Origin: Candidatus Megaera polyxenophila
GTDB lineage: Bacteria; Pseudomonadota; Alphaproteobacteria; Rickettsiales; Rickettsiaceae
Assembly: GCA_037101405.1 (NCBI GenBank)
Contig: AP017965.1
Coordinates: forward strand, 62,001 to 126,000
Reading direction: 5' to 3'
Length of the DNA stretch: 64,000 bases
In this document: positions 26,461 to 34,808 of the stretch, one piece after another
Numbering within the stretch: the first letter of the stretch is position 1
Layout of the letters: the number at the start of each line of letters is the position of its first letter
Notes under the pieces: generated by a model
What the model saw: the letters and a program-made list of their open reading frames with translations, nothing else
Database searches by the model: none
What the model was told of the DNA's origin: nothing
Position numbers and translations under genes: made by a program

Positions 26461-26477
26461 AGGGGGCAAGCCCCCCT
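26461..26477. repeat. GC-rich hairpin upstream of the relaxase gene
   Basis: AGGGGG-CAAGC-CCCCCT forms a strong stem-loop in the AT-rich region between the DUF1173-like gene and traA, about 70 bases left of the putative nic region. It may be part of the transfer origin or a terminator between divergent units. Confidence 0.5.
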
Positions 26478-26547
26478 AAAATCCCTATTTTTGGTACAAA
26501 AAGAGGTAAATATTGAAGAAGAAAAGAAACAAGTGTATAGTCAAGTT

Positions 26548-26577
26548 CATTTAGTTTAGCTAAATGCGCACATCCCC
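26548..26577. other. putative origin of transfer (oriT, MOBQ-like)
   Basis: A perfect 7-bp inverted repeat (CATTTAG at 26548-26554, CTAAATG at 26560-26566) with a 5-base loop runs straight into TAAATGCGCACATCCCC (26561-26577). The RSF1010/MOBQ nick region has the same plan: a hairpin next to TAAGTGCGCCCT and then a C-rich tract. It lies 82 bases before the relaxase ATG, where MOBQ elements keep oriT. The structure is seen; the nick position and function are inferred by analogy. Confidence 0.7.
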
Positions 26578-26658
26578 AAACTCCATAAATGTAGTTTGCT
26601 CCGCTCAAAGTAGGGATTTGCATGTAATAAATAATAGAAGTAATAAAACGTAAAATAA

Positions 26659-29600
26659 ATGACATTCTTAAGCGCGCAGGTTAGTACGGTAAAAAGGCGT
26701 CTTGGACAGAATGCCGTTGCTTCAGCTGCGTATAATGCCCGTACTAAACTGGAACTAACCGTACTTGATAAAGCCACAGGTATTACCAGTACATTGGTAT
26801 TTGATTATTCCTCAAAACCCGGTCTTGCCTATAGTAAAATATACGCTCCAGATCATGCTCCGGATTGGGTATATGACAGGCAAAAATTATGGAATAAATG
26901 CGAACAAGTAGAGAATAGATTAAGAGCTAGAACTGCTCATAAGATAATGTTACCGCTACCAAATGAACTTACTATAGAACAGAACATTGCATTACTAGAG
27001 GATTGTGTAAAGGAGCTAGTTAAGCTTGGCATGATAGTAGATGCCAATATTCACTATGATAACGAAAATAACAAGCATGCACATTTAATGTGTTCAATGC
27101 GTGAACTGGTAGAAAACAGATATGGAGAAATAGAGTTTGCGGCAACAAAAAATAGAGATTGGCATCATAAGAACTTTGTTAATTTTGTCCGTCAAATGCA
27201 CGCAGAAAAGGTCAATGAGCATTATGCAATGCACGGGTATGACAAAAGGTTTTGCCATAAATCATATAAAGACCTTGGAATTGATTTAATTCCCGGAGTA
27301 CATGAAGGTCCTGCACGGAGCATTAACAATGCAGAATTAAGTGAATTAAATCGCCGTATTGCCCTAGAGAATGCAGAAAAGATCAAAGCAAGACCAAGTA
27401 TTATTCTTGATGTCTTGGCGGTAAATAATCCAGTATTTACTAAAGAGCAAATCGCTATCGAATTAGAAAAACGACTATATGCGGGGGGGGATTTTACAAG
27501 GCAGGCGCATATTGAATCGATACAAAATGAGTTATCGGCTACGTTTATTAGTTTATATGAGCAGTTACTAGTTTGCCCTGAAATATCTCAAGTAGTAGAG
27601 GTGGATTTAAAAGGCAGAACGCTGTATACGACAACAAAGAGACTTGAGCTTGAAGAGCGTTTTACTGAGAATGTGAAATTGATGCATGAGAGAAACAATC
27701 ATGCTTTAAGGGTTGTTGATAGCGACCTTGATCATCTATCTTTTTCTGAAAAGATTGGGGCGAAAGTCAGAGATATTAAGAGTGATGCGATTGATTTTGT
27801 TAGTGAGAAAACCGGTATTGAGCTTGAGAAGCCGAAGCAACCTGTAGTTTTAACAGCAGAGCAGAGAAAGGCGGTAATAAATGTCTTAAACGGATCTGAT
27901 ATTTCAGTACTGGAAGGAATACCGGGAGCAGGTAAGACAACGGCAATGCAAGAAATAGTACGTCAGTATAATAAAGCCGGATACACGGTAATAGGTGCGA
28001 CGCCAAGCAGTAGTGCAAGCTTGGAACTGGCAAAAGCTACCGGAATAGAATGCAAGAATGCCAGTTTATGGCGTAAGGAGTGGTTAAAGGCGCAGGGGAA
28101 GGAATTTGATCTAGTCCTACGAGGTGATTATTACAAAGAGGATTTGTATAAGGATAATGACCCGTCATTAACCAAGAAGCATGTAATGATTGTTGACGAA
28201 GCTTCCATGGTGGAGCTTGCAAATATGGATTATCTGGTATCTGAGGCAAGGCTTGGGGGAGCTAAAATCCTCTTTGTAGGAGATCGAAACCAGTTATCTC
28301 CTGTTGGTTGGGCAGGGGGGCTTGAGAAAACCGTATCCATATGTGGTTCTGAAGTGTTGAACCAATCCCGTCGTCAACAAAATGTCAATCATCAACAGGC
28401 TACCAAGTTACTAAGTCAGTATCGGATAAGAGAAGCTCTTGATATCTACTGGGAGGAAGGAGTTATTAAAGTAGCTGAGAATGAATCCGAAGCTAACAGT
28501 ATGGCAGTGCGCAGTTTTGTTAATTCATATATAGAAACGGCAAGGGCTATAGAGAGAGATGATTTAGTATCTATTCGATCAAAAGCAATCACGGTATTTG
28601 AAAACAAAACAAGAGAAATACTCAATAATCAAGTAAGAGAAGAGCTGAAAGAAGCCGGAATATTAAAGGGTATAGAGCAAAGGGTGCTTGTTGGTTCAAC
28701 TATCAAGGACGGTAAAAAAGAGAAATGCTATTTAAACCTGTGCCCGGGAGAGCAGATAGTATTTACAAGGAATGCTAACCGCCTTGGCAGGGGCGGCATA
28801 TTTAACGGTGAGGTTGGAACGATATTAAAAATATCCAAGCCAAATGAAGATGGTCTATCTAAGATTGATATTCTAGTACATAGAGCCAATGGAAAAAAGG
28901 AGAAAGTAAGATTAGATTTAAACGAACTTTATAAAAACAGATTTACCGGTAAATATTTTCATGATGGAATTTCTATTGATTACGGCTATGCAATAACATC
29001 GCATAAGGTACAGGGTGCAACAATTGAAAATAATATACCCCGCCTTGAAAAGAATTCAGGCTATGAAGTAACAAACGTGATGTTAACCCGCCACAAGAAA
29101 GAAATGACAGTCATAGTCAGCAAAGAGGTTCTATATGATGCATTTTATGAAAGTCTCGATAGCACAGCAAGTAAAGCAAGAAACAGGTTTGATTTAGATA
29201 GTCCGGAAGAAGAAACCATTTTAAAAGGCGGTTTAGGAAAAATGGTATCGAAGCGGACTAATACGAGTTTTGCAAGTGATTATCGCACTATGGGGTTACT
29301 TGAAGAAGATAAGCATATCAAACATTATCTGGATAAGTGTGAGGAAACCATTACAACTATCCGCAAGATTACATCTTGGCAGTCAATAGAACAACGCAAG
29401 ACCGGAAATAAACCGCAAATGTGGGAACACCGAGAATTGTGGGAAGAATTTAAGGAAGCAAGAAAAGAAAGGGCGCATGCTGCCAGTCTGATTGTATCAG
29501 GATTTGCGGAAAACGGTAAGCTAGCTATCTTGGCAAAAGCTGATTACGAACATCTGTCTTTTGAAGAATTCCATACAAACTGCAAAATAGCTTCTTATGC

Positions 29601-32600
29601 AAAATTCAAAGACCGTCTCCTGCAGCTTAATATGAATTATGCGACTGTTGAAAAACACGCAAGCCAGATGCTTAAAACTTCTGAGATTGATAAAGTAATA
29701 GTAAATCAGAAAGCAACAATCTTACACGAGCAGGATGTTTTTAAACAATTAGTACAAGCTGTAGCCGGTGGTATAAGCGGAGATGTACGCAGTAATTATG
29801 CTCAGGTTAACCTACATATTGCAGAGACAAGCCTTGCTATTGAAGAAAAGATAGAGGAAGTACACGGACTTGAGGATCATAGGCAGGAATTAAATGATGC
29901 TACAGAGAAAGAAGAACATTACCGCCAAATCCTGACACCTGAATATTTAAATCGTATTTATCGTTCTTCCAAAGGTAACCAAGTCGCTGCAGGTATAAAG
30001 AGTTTAAAGCTATATGAGGCACTAATAGCAGAGTATGGAGAAGAAAAGGCAACGGATATGGTTGTTAAAAATCCGACAATACTCGGTGAGCTTAAAGGTT
30101 ATGGGATTGGTAAACTGCTTGGTTTAACTAACGATAGAAAGGGGGCTATAGCCCTATGTAAAAATCTGGAGAGATATTTAAATGGATTTAACAGGAGCGA
30201 AGAAATGGTAAAACAATATAAAGCGGCGATGGAGGAAGCAAGTTTTAGTGACAAGTTAGTCGCATTGACTGAAGAGATTGAACATTTAAGGTCTTTGTTG
30301 CCGGCCGATATTGATAATGAGTTTTTAAAGGAAGTAGAAAACAAATTACAAAAATCCAAAGGTAATAATATTGATTGGCAAGATTTACAGAAATCTGAAT
30401 TGTTTGAAGCTGTTATGGCAAATCAGTCCATTAAAAAGGAAAATAGCATTATTGCAAACGCTGATAAAAGTAGTAGGGAAGAACTATCAGTACCTAATAA
30501 ACGAGCAGAGGGGAATAAGGAATTAGAAGCAGCGGGAATTGATGTTATTATTGTTGAAGAAAAAACAGAAGAACCGGCCTTAAAAAAAGAATATGTAACT
30601 AAGCAAGTCGCACAAGCTAGTGAAACAAAGCAGAAATCCGAAGAAGTACAAGTACCGATAGAAGCAAAGCAGTTAGCAGAAGCACCTGAGGTACAAGCAG
30701 AAAATATCGTTGTTACAAATATTGATAAAAGTTCTAATGAAGAATTATCTGGTTCTAACCGGTTAGAGCCGGATAAGGGATTAAAGCATACAGAACAGCT
30801 AAGTATAGAAGAAAACAAGGCAGAGGCAGCGCAAGAAACAAAAGTAGTAGGGATAGAAGAACTGAAAAAGTCAGAAGCTAACCTCAATCCAACTCCGGCC
30901 AAGAATAATAAGCCTAATAAAAAACAGGCCCCCACCAAAGAAGCAAGGCTCGATTTTGAGGATGTCAAGAGAGCTATTAATCCGGCTCTGGTAGAAGGTA
31001 TATTTAGGCAGTATGGTCAGCTATTAAATCCTGACGGCAAGATGGAGAAAAAGGGCAACCAGTTATTCTGCGGTAGTCTGAACATCAATTTAAAAGACGG
31101 TAGATGGTATCGTTTTTCTGACGGATCAAAAGGCGATATCTTTGCCCTGGTTAAGGAAGCAACGGGAGTTGATACCAAAGGGGCGTTTGAGATAATAGCC
31201 GGACATGCAGGTATTGGCCCGAAGACTTTAACCGGTCTCTCTTCATTTAAAAATCCGGATTTAATCGCTCTTGATAAAGCTAAAACTGAAGCGTTGCAGA
31301 AAGAAGAGACATGGCGGGTTTTAGATAAAATACCGGAAAATGTCCCGGTATTTAAACCGGAAAAAGATTTGGCATCGACTTTAAAAAAGAACAATTGGCG
31401 TCTTGGAGCTACCTATGAATACAAAAACAGAGACGGGGAACTACTTGGCTATGTTGTGCGGGTTTTAGATGAAGAGGGTAAGAAGCATACACTACCTGTC
31501 AGTTATTGCCATAACGCAAAGGCGAACATTCACAAATGGTGGCTAAAAGGTTTTAGCGATCAGGGTTATAAACCGATTTATGGAGCAGAAAAGCTTGGGC
31601 AATCACCGCTGCAAAGTGTTTTAATCGTTGAAGGAGAAAAGGCAGCTATTGCTGCTACAAAAATCTTTCCGGAATATACTGTAATATCGTGGATGGGTGG
31701 CTCTGCGGCGGCAAGCAAAGCAAACTGGAAAGCGGTGGGCGGTAGGGAAGTAACCGTTTGGCCGGATAACGACGCAGCAGGAAAAAAGGCAGCTATTGCT
31801 ATAATTACCGAAATCAACAAGGTAAATGGGTTCAGAGGAGCAGCAAGTATTGTAGATACCCATGCCTTGAATCTACCGCAGAAGTGGGATCTAGCCGATG
31901 AATTACCTGCGCATTTAACACGAAAAGATTTAGCTGCGGCAATCAGCAATGCCAAGATTCCGGAGAATGAAAACAGGCTCGATAATGAACTCGCAGGTCA
32001 GGTAAGAGCGGTGCTTTGCGATAAGGAATTTGGTGATTATGTTAATTATGGCGTAAAAAGAGGAAAGATTGATCCGGGGCATGATTATCTAGATTTAAAT
32101 GATGCTCTCTATAGGGAAATGCTTACTGCTTCTGTAGTTTCTTTTATGCAGGAGAACCATAATACTAAAGAAGCCTTGAAAATGAATGAGCTGCTTAAAG
32201 AACCGGTTAGAAATATTCCTGAGCTTGCAGTTAATATTCTAGAAATTTACAAAAGTAGTAGAAATAGCAGAAATAACAGTAATTTTGCTGCTAGTAGACA
32301 GACTAACTCCAACAGCAAGGAACTTGCTGAGCTAAATCCTGCTAAGGCCAAGCTTTATGAGGAATTAATGCAGGATTTTGTATGGCTAATTGAAAAACAG
32401 CAAGGCCCTGAATCATTAAATAAAGTACATCAGGATAAGCTAAGCCAAGATTTAGCGGTGATCATCAAGGGATATAATTTGAGTTACAAGGGCTCTGACA
32501 AGGCCATGAGTGATAGTGATCGCAAAATAATAGCAGATAATGCTTACAACCTTATTGATAGCAAGGGGTGGCAGGAAGAGCTTAAGAAAATAGAGCTTGC

Positions 32601-33183
32601 CTGTAAGGAGAAGACTATCTATAAAACGCAGGAAAAACTTACTATTTTGAATCGTGTTAAAGAACTTGCTTTGAATAAACAAAAGACCGATAATCCAAAG
32701 GATGCACTCATAGCGTTAAAAAGAGAGCAGGAATATCTTGCCGAGTTACATAATAAACTGAATCCGAATGAACATAGCAAAGAGTTGATGCATAATATTC
32801 AGAAGGCTTATGAAGTAGATCAATCGGGAACTATAGCCAAATTGTACAAAACCTCATATTATGCTAATCAGCAGGGGATTATATCACCTGAGGAATTAAC
32901 CGAGCATTTTAAATCCAATAATCAGGTAGATGATATTCACCATAATATTAATCGCATCTGTTATAAACATAATTGCGATATTCTTAACGATCACTGCAGG
33001 AAACTTGTTGCCGGGCAATCAGTTATGCATCAAGGGCAGCAATTCGATTGTGTAGTAGAATATCTGGAACACTGGAAATATAATGTAAACCACGATATGT
33101 TACCGATCAAGAAAATGGATCAGGTAATAGAACAAGTAGAGCGTATAAGGGAACAAGATCATCAGTTTACGCCAGAACTTTAA
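26659..33183 (+). CDS. traA: TraA-Ti-type relaxase/helicase fused to primase (TOPRIM)
   Basis: A 2174-residue fusion. Residues 1-230 are a MOBQ/MobA-type relaxase, with the His cluster in NIHYDNENNKHAHLM. Residues about 400-900 are a RecD-like helicase, with Walker A GIPGAGKTT at about 418-426, Walker B VMIVDEASMV and motif GYAITSHKVQGATIE. A helical region (about 900-1260) and a Glu/Lys-rich linker (about 1260-1420) follow. A primase-like region (FEDVKRAINPALVEGIF) and a TOPRIM domain (LIVEGEKAAIAATKIF at about 1654, then VTVWPDNDAAGKKAA) come next, with about 420 more residues of unknown fold. It nicks oriT, unwinds and may prime the transferred strand. A run of eight G at 27483-27490 lies in frame. 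Confidence 0.9.
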   Translation: MTFLSAQVSTVKRRLGQNAVASAAYNARTKLELTVLDKATGITSTLVFDYSSKPGLAYSKIYAPDHAPDWVYDRQKLWNKCEQVENRLRARTAHKIMLPLPNELTIEQNIALLEDCVKELVKLGMIVDANIHYDNENNKHAHLMCSMRELVENRYGEIEFAATKNRDWHHKNFVNFVRQMHAEKVNEHYAMHGYDKRFCHKSYKDLGIDLIPGVHEGPARSINNAELSELNRRIALENAEKIKARPSIILDVLAVNNPVFTKEQIAIELEKRLYAGGDFTRQAHIESIQNELSATFISLYEQLLVCPEISQVVEVDLKGRTLYTTTKRLELEERFTENVKLMHERNNHALRVVDSDLDHLSFSEKIGAKVRDIKSDAIDFVSEKTGIELEKPKQPVVLTAEQRKAVINVLNGSDISVLEGIPGAGKTTAMQEIVRQYNKAGYTVIGATPSSSASLELAKATGIECKNASLWRKEWLKAQGKEFDLVLRGDYYKEDLYKDNDPSLTKKHVMIVDEASMVELANMDYLVSEARLGGAKILFVGDRNQLSPVGWAGGLEKTVSICGSEVLNQSRRQQNVNHQQATKLLSQYRIREALDIYWEEGVIKVAENESEANSMAVRSFVNSYIETARAIERDDLVSIRSKAITVFENKTREILNNQVREELKEAGILKGIEQRVLVGSTIKDGKKEKCYLNLCPGEQIVFTRNANRLGRGGIFNGEVGTILKISKPNEDGLSKIDILVHRANGKKEKVRLDLNELYKNRFTGKYFHDGISIDYGYAITSHKVQGATIENNIPRLEKNSGYEVTNVMLTRHKKEMTVIVSKEVLYDAFYESLDSTASKARNRFDLDSPEEETILKGGLGKMVSKRTNTSFASDYRTMGLLEEDKHIKHYLDKCEETITTIRKITSWQSIEQRKTGNKPQMWEHRELWEEFKEARKERAHAASLIVSGFAENGKLAILAKADYEHLSFEEFHTNCKIASYAKFKDRLLQLNMNYATVEKHASQMLKTSEIDKVIVNQKATILHEQDVFKQLVQAVAGGISGDVRSNYAQVNLHIAETSLAIEEKIEEVHGLEDHRQELNDATEKEEHYRQILTPEYLNRIYRSSKGNQVAAGIKSLKLYEALIAEYGEEKATDMVVKNPTILGELKGYGIGKLLGLTNDRKGAIALCKNLERYLNGFNRSEEMVKQYKAAMEEASFSDKLVALTEEIEHLRSLLPADIDNEFLKEVENKLQKSKGNNIDWQDLQKSELFEAVMANQSIKKENSIIANADKSSREELSVPNKRAEGNKELEAAGIDVIIVEEKTEEPALKKEYVTKQVAQASETKQKSEEVQVPIEAKQLAEAPEVQAENIVVTNIDKSSNEELSGSNRLEPDKGLKHTEQLSIEENKAEAAQETKVVGIEELKKSEANLNPTPAKNNKPNKKQAPTKEARLDFEDVKRAINPALVEGIFRQYGQLLNPDGKMEKKGNQLFCGSLNINLKDGRWYRFSDGSKGDIFALVKEATGVDTKGAFEIIAGHAGIGPKTLTGLSSFKNPDLIALDKAKTEALQKEETWRVLDKIPENVPVFKPEKDLASTLKKNNWRLGATYEYKNRDGELLGYVVRVLDEEGKKHTLPVSYCHNAKANIHKWWLKGFSDQGYKPIYGAEKLGQSPLQSVLIVEGEKAAIAATKIFPEYTVISWMGGSAAASKANWKAVGGREVTVWPDNDAAGKKAAIAIITEINKVNGFRGAASIVDTHALNLPQKWDLADELPAHLTRKDLAAAISNAKIPENENRLDNELAGQVRAVLCDKEFGDYVNYGVKRGKIDPGHDYLDLNDALYREMLTASVVSFMQENHNTKEALKMNELLKEPVRNIPELAVNILEIYKSSRNSRNNSNFAASRQTNSNSKELAELNPAKAKLYEELMQDFVWLIEKQQGPESLNKVHQDKLSQDLAVIIKGYNLSYKGSDKAMSDSDRKIIADNAYNLIDSKGWQEELKKIELACKEKTIYKTQEKLTILNRVKELALNKQKTDNPKDALIALKREQEYLAELHNKLNPNEHSKELMHNIQKAYEVDQSGTIAKLYKTSYYANQQGIISPEELTEHFKSNNQVDDIHHNINRICYKHNCDILNDHCRKLVAGQSVMHQGQQFDCVVEYLEHWKYNVNHDMLPIKKMDQVIEQVERIREQDHQFTPEL

Positions 33184-33260
33184 TCCATGTACTTCTTTAT
33201 TGCTTTTGCTATTAAAGTATATTAAACTAGTAAAATAAACTAGATTAATAGAATTGAACT

Positions 33261-33503
33261 ATGAGAATAGTAGGAATGTTTAAAACAAAAACCCATCTAC
33301 CGGAATTAATCAAGGAAGTAGAAAGTGGTGAAGAATTATGTATAACAAACAGAGGGAAAAAAGTAGCTTTTATTATACCGGTAAGGAAATATTATGCCCA
33401 AAAATCTAACGATTTGTTTAAAAAATTAAATGCCCTCAAAAAACGCACTTGGCTCGGTAAAGCAGATGATATTATCGAACTAAAAAATTTTGGTAGAAAA
33501 TGA
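33261..33503 (+). CDS. Phd/YefM-type antitoxin
   Basis: An 80-residue protein with the antitoxin N-terminal fold (GMFKTKTHLPELIKEVESGE, then LCITNRGKKVAFIIPV) and a charged C-terminal tail (WLGKADDIIELKNF) that would wrap around the toxin. The stop overlaps the toxin ATG as ATGA, a standard toxin-antitoxin coupling. The antitoxin should bind the toxin and autoregulate the operon. It lies right behind the relaxase gene, fitting a role in keeping the element. Confidence 0.85.
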   Translation: MRIVGMFKTKTHLPELIKEVESGEELCITNRGKKVAFIIPVRKYYAQKSNDLFKKLNALKKRTWLGKADDIIELKNFGRK

Positions 33504-33919
33504 ATCTAGTTATAGATTGTTCTTTCATTATGACATCAATTCTACCGGACGAATTACAGCTTAAGGTGGACGAAGTTTATAATCAAATATCAAATAATGT
33601 TTTTAATGTGTATGTTCCCGCTGTATTTTACTTGGAATGTAACAATGTTCTTATTTCATCATTGAAAAAACAGCGGATTAATAACAGTGATTATGAAGAA
33701 TATTTACAAATACTCAACCAATTACCTGTTACAGTTGATAAATTTTGTTCTACATCTGAAGCTCTATATTCAATAGGTAGAATTGCTACTGCTTATAATT
33801 TGACTTCATATGATTCAGCTTATTTGGAACTAGCTTTACGACTTGAAGCAAAAATTGCTACTTTAGACAAAGAGCTACGCAGTAGCTGTGAAATTGCAAA
33901 TATAGAATCTATCATTTAA
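33500..33919 (+). CDS. VapC-type PIN-domain toxin ribonuclease
   Basis: A 139-residue PIN protein. Acidic active-site residues are visible: Asp in NLVIDCSFIM, Glu in VFYLECNNVL, and two Asp in YDSAYLELALRL and IATLDKELR. VapC toxins cut tRNA or rRNA, and inhibition comes from the overlapping upstream antitoxin. The length and spacing of motifs are normal, so it is probably functional. Its stop overlaps the remnant transposase on the other strand. Confidence 0.87.
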   Translation: MNLVIDCSFIMTSILPDELQLKVDEVYNQISNNVFNVYVPAVFYLECNNVLISSLKKQRINNSDYEEYLQILNQLPVTVDKFCSTSEALYSIGRIATAYNLTSYDSAYLELALRLEAKIATLDKELRSSCEIANIESII

Positions 33920-34438
33920 GTTGGGGTTTTACCTAGTTTTTCTTCTAAAAACCTTACAATTTTTTCTAAATCCATAATGCTATTATCTGTGGTAAAATTA
34001 TAACGACCAGTAAATGATAGATGCCCCAAGCTACTGGAGAAATTCTAATAAAATTATCAATTACAGATTTTGGGGTATCTGATGCAATCAACCTTTCATA
34101 TGTGATATTTAATATTGTGGCATTGTAAGAAATGATCTTATTGGCTAATAATATAAATGCGTAAGTACTGACATTATTATCAACTATTCTTTTGGCTTTG
34201 GAACTCCATAATAAATCTGACGTATTGTGCCTTGTAAATAATAATAGCTTTCAGTTCTATTTCTTGCTGACTTGATAGTTTGTCTTAGTTTGAGATTGTC
34301 CAGTATAAGTTCCTTTATTCTTTTTAACAAAAGACATAAGATGGCCATTATTACACATTCCCTACCTTCAGGCTTAAAATAAGAAATTAGCGAAATCGTC
34401 TCTATACTGGATAGCTTGTATTTTGTTGTACTTGGCAT
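33916..34438 (-). pseudogene. Tn3-family transposase remnant (C-terminal end)
   Basis: On the minus strand three coding pieces in shifted frames follow each other: NLKLRQTIKSARNRTESYYY (within 34184-34438), then ISYNATILNITYERLIASDT continuing to NFIRISPVAW, then HLSFTGRYNF and IVRFLEEKLGKTPT ending at a stop (33916-33918). The order LRQ...NR-E-YYYL, Y-x-x-L-I-x-x..., P-x-AW-HLSFTGRY matches the C terminus of Tn3-type TnpA as I know it (usually LSPxGWEHINLTGxY). Frameshifts near 34030 and 34185 make it dead. More distant fragments extend to about 34650. Confidence 0.55.
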
Positions 34439-34808
34439 TTGTAACGATTATGTCTAGATAAAGCCTAGAGTCATTACTTGGTAATTCGTATAAGTAAATT
34501 AGCAATGGTATCTAGTTCAATTTTGTTGATAGAAGGATTATTTAAACTATTAAACTCTTGAACCAAAGTAAATATCTTATCTATTTAACCTTTTTCAAGA
34601 TAACTGCGCATTAATTCTCCTTCTGGCTTAAAGAATGCCTTTGTTGTTACTTTGATGTAGTATTTTATACCTAGTACCTTACCTAGGTGAATTTAGGCAT
34701 ATAGATTAATTACATTCTGAGTTTATACTTTTAAACTATTGAAGCTTTTATTGACTTTAAGCTACTTGATAATAATAGTATTCATTAATTTAAATAGGGA
34801 GTAATAAT
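34439..34808. other. degenerate stretch upstream of the 727-residue gene
   Basis: About 370 bases without an intact gene. On the minus strand FKPEGELMRSYLEKG, a stop and then IDKIFTLVQEFNSL can be read (about 34510-34650), probably more of the dead transposase. The last 60 bases before 34809 are AT-rich and contain TAGGGAG as the ribosome binding site of the next gene. Confidence 0.4.

Noticed and set aside
30423..30968. 181-residue Ser/Ala-rich frame antisense to traA
   Set aside because: It is the shadow of the Glu/Lys-rich linker of TraA; its Ser/Phe composition follows from the complement and codon bias. The same applies to other antisense frames within 26659-33183.
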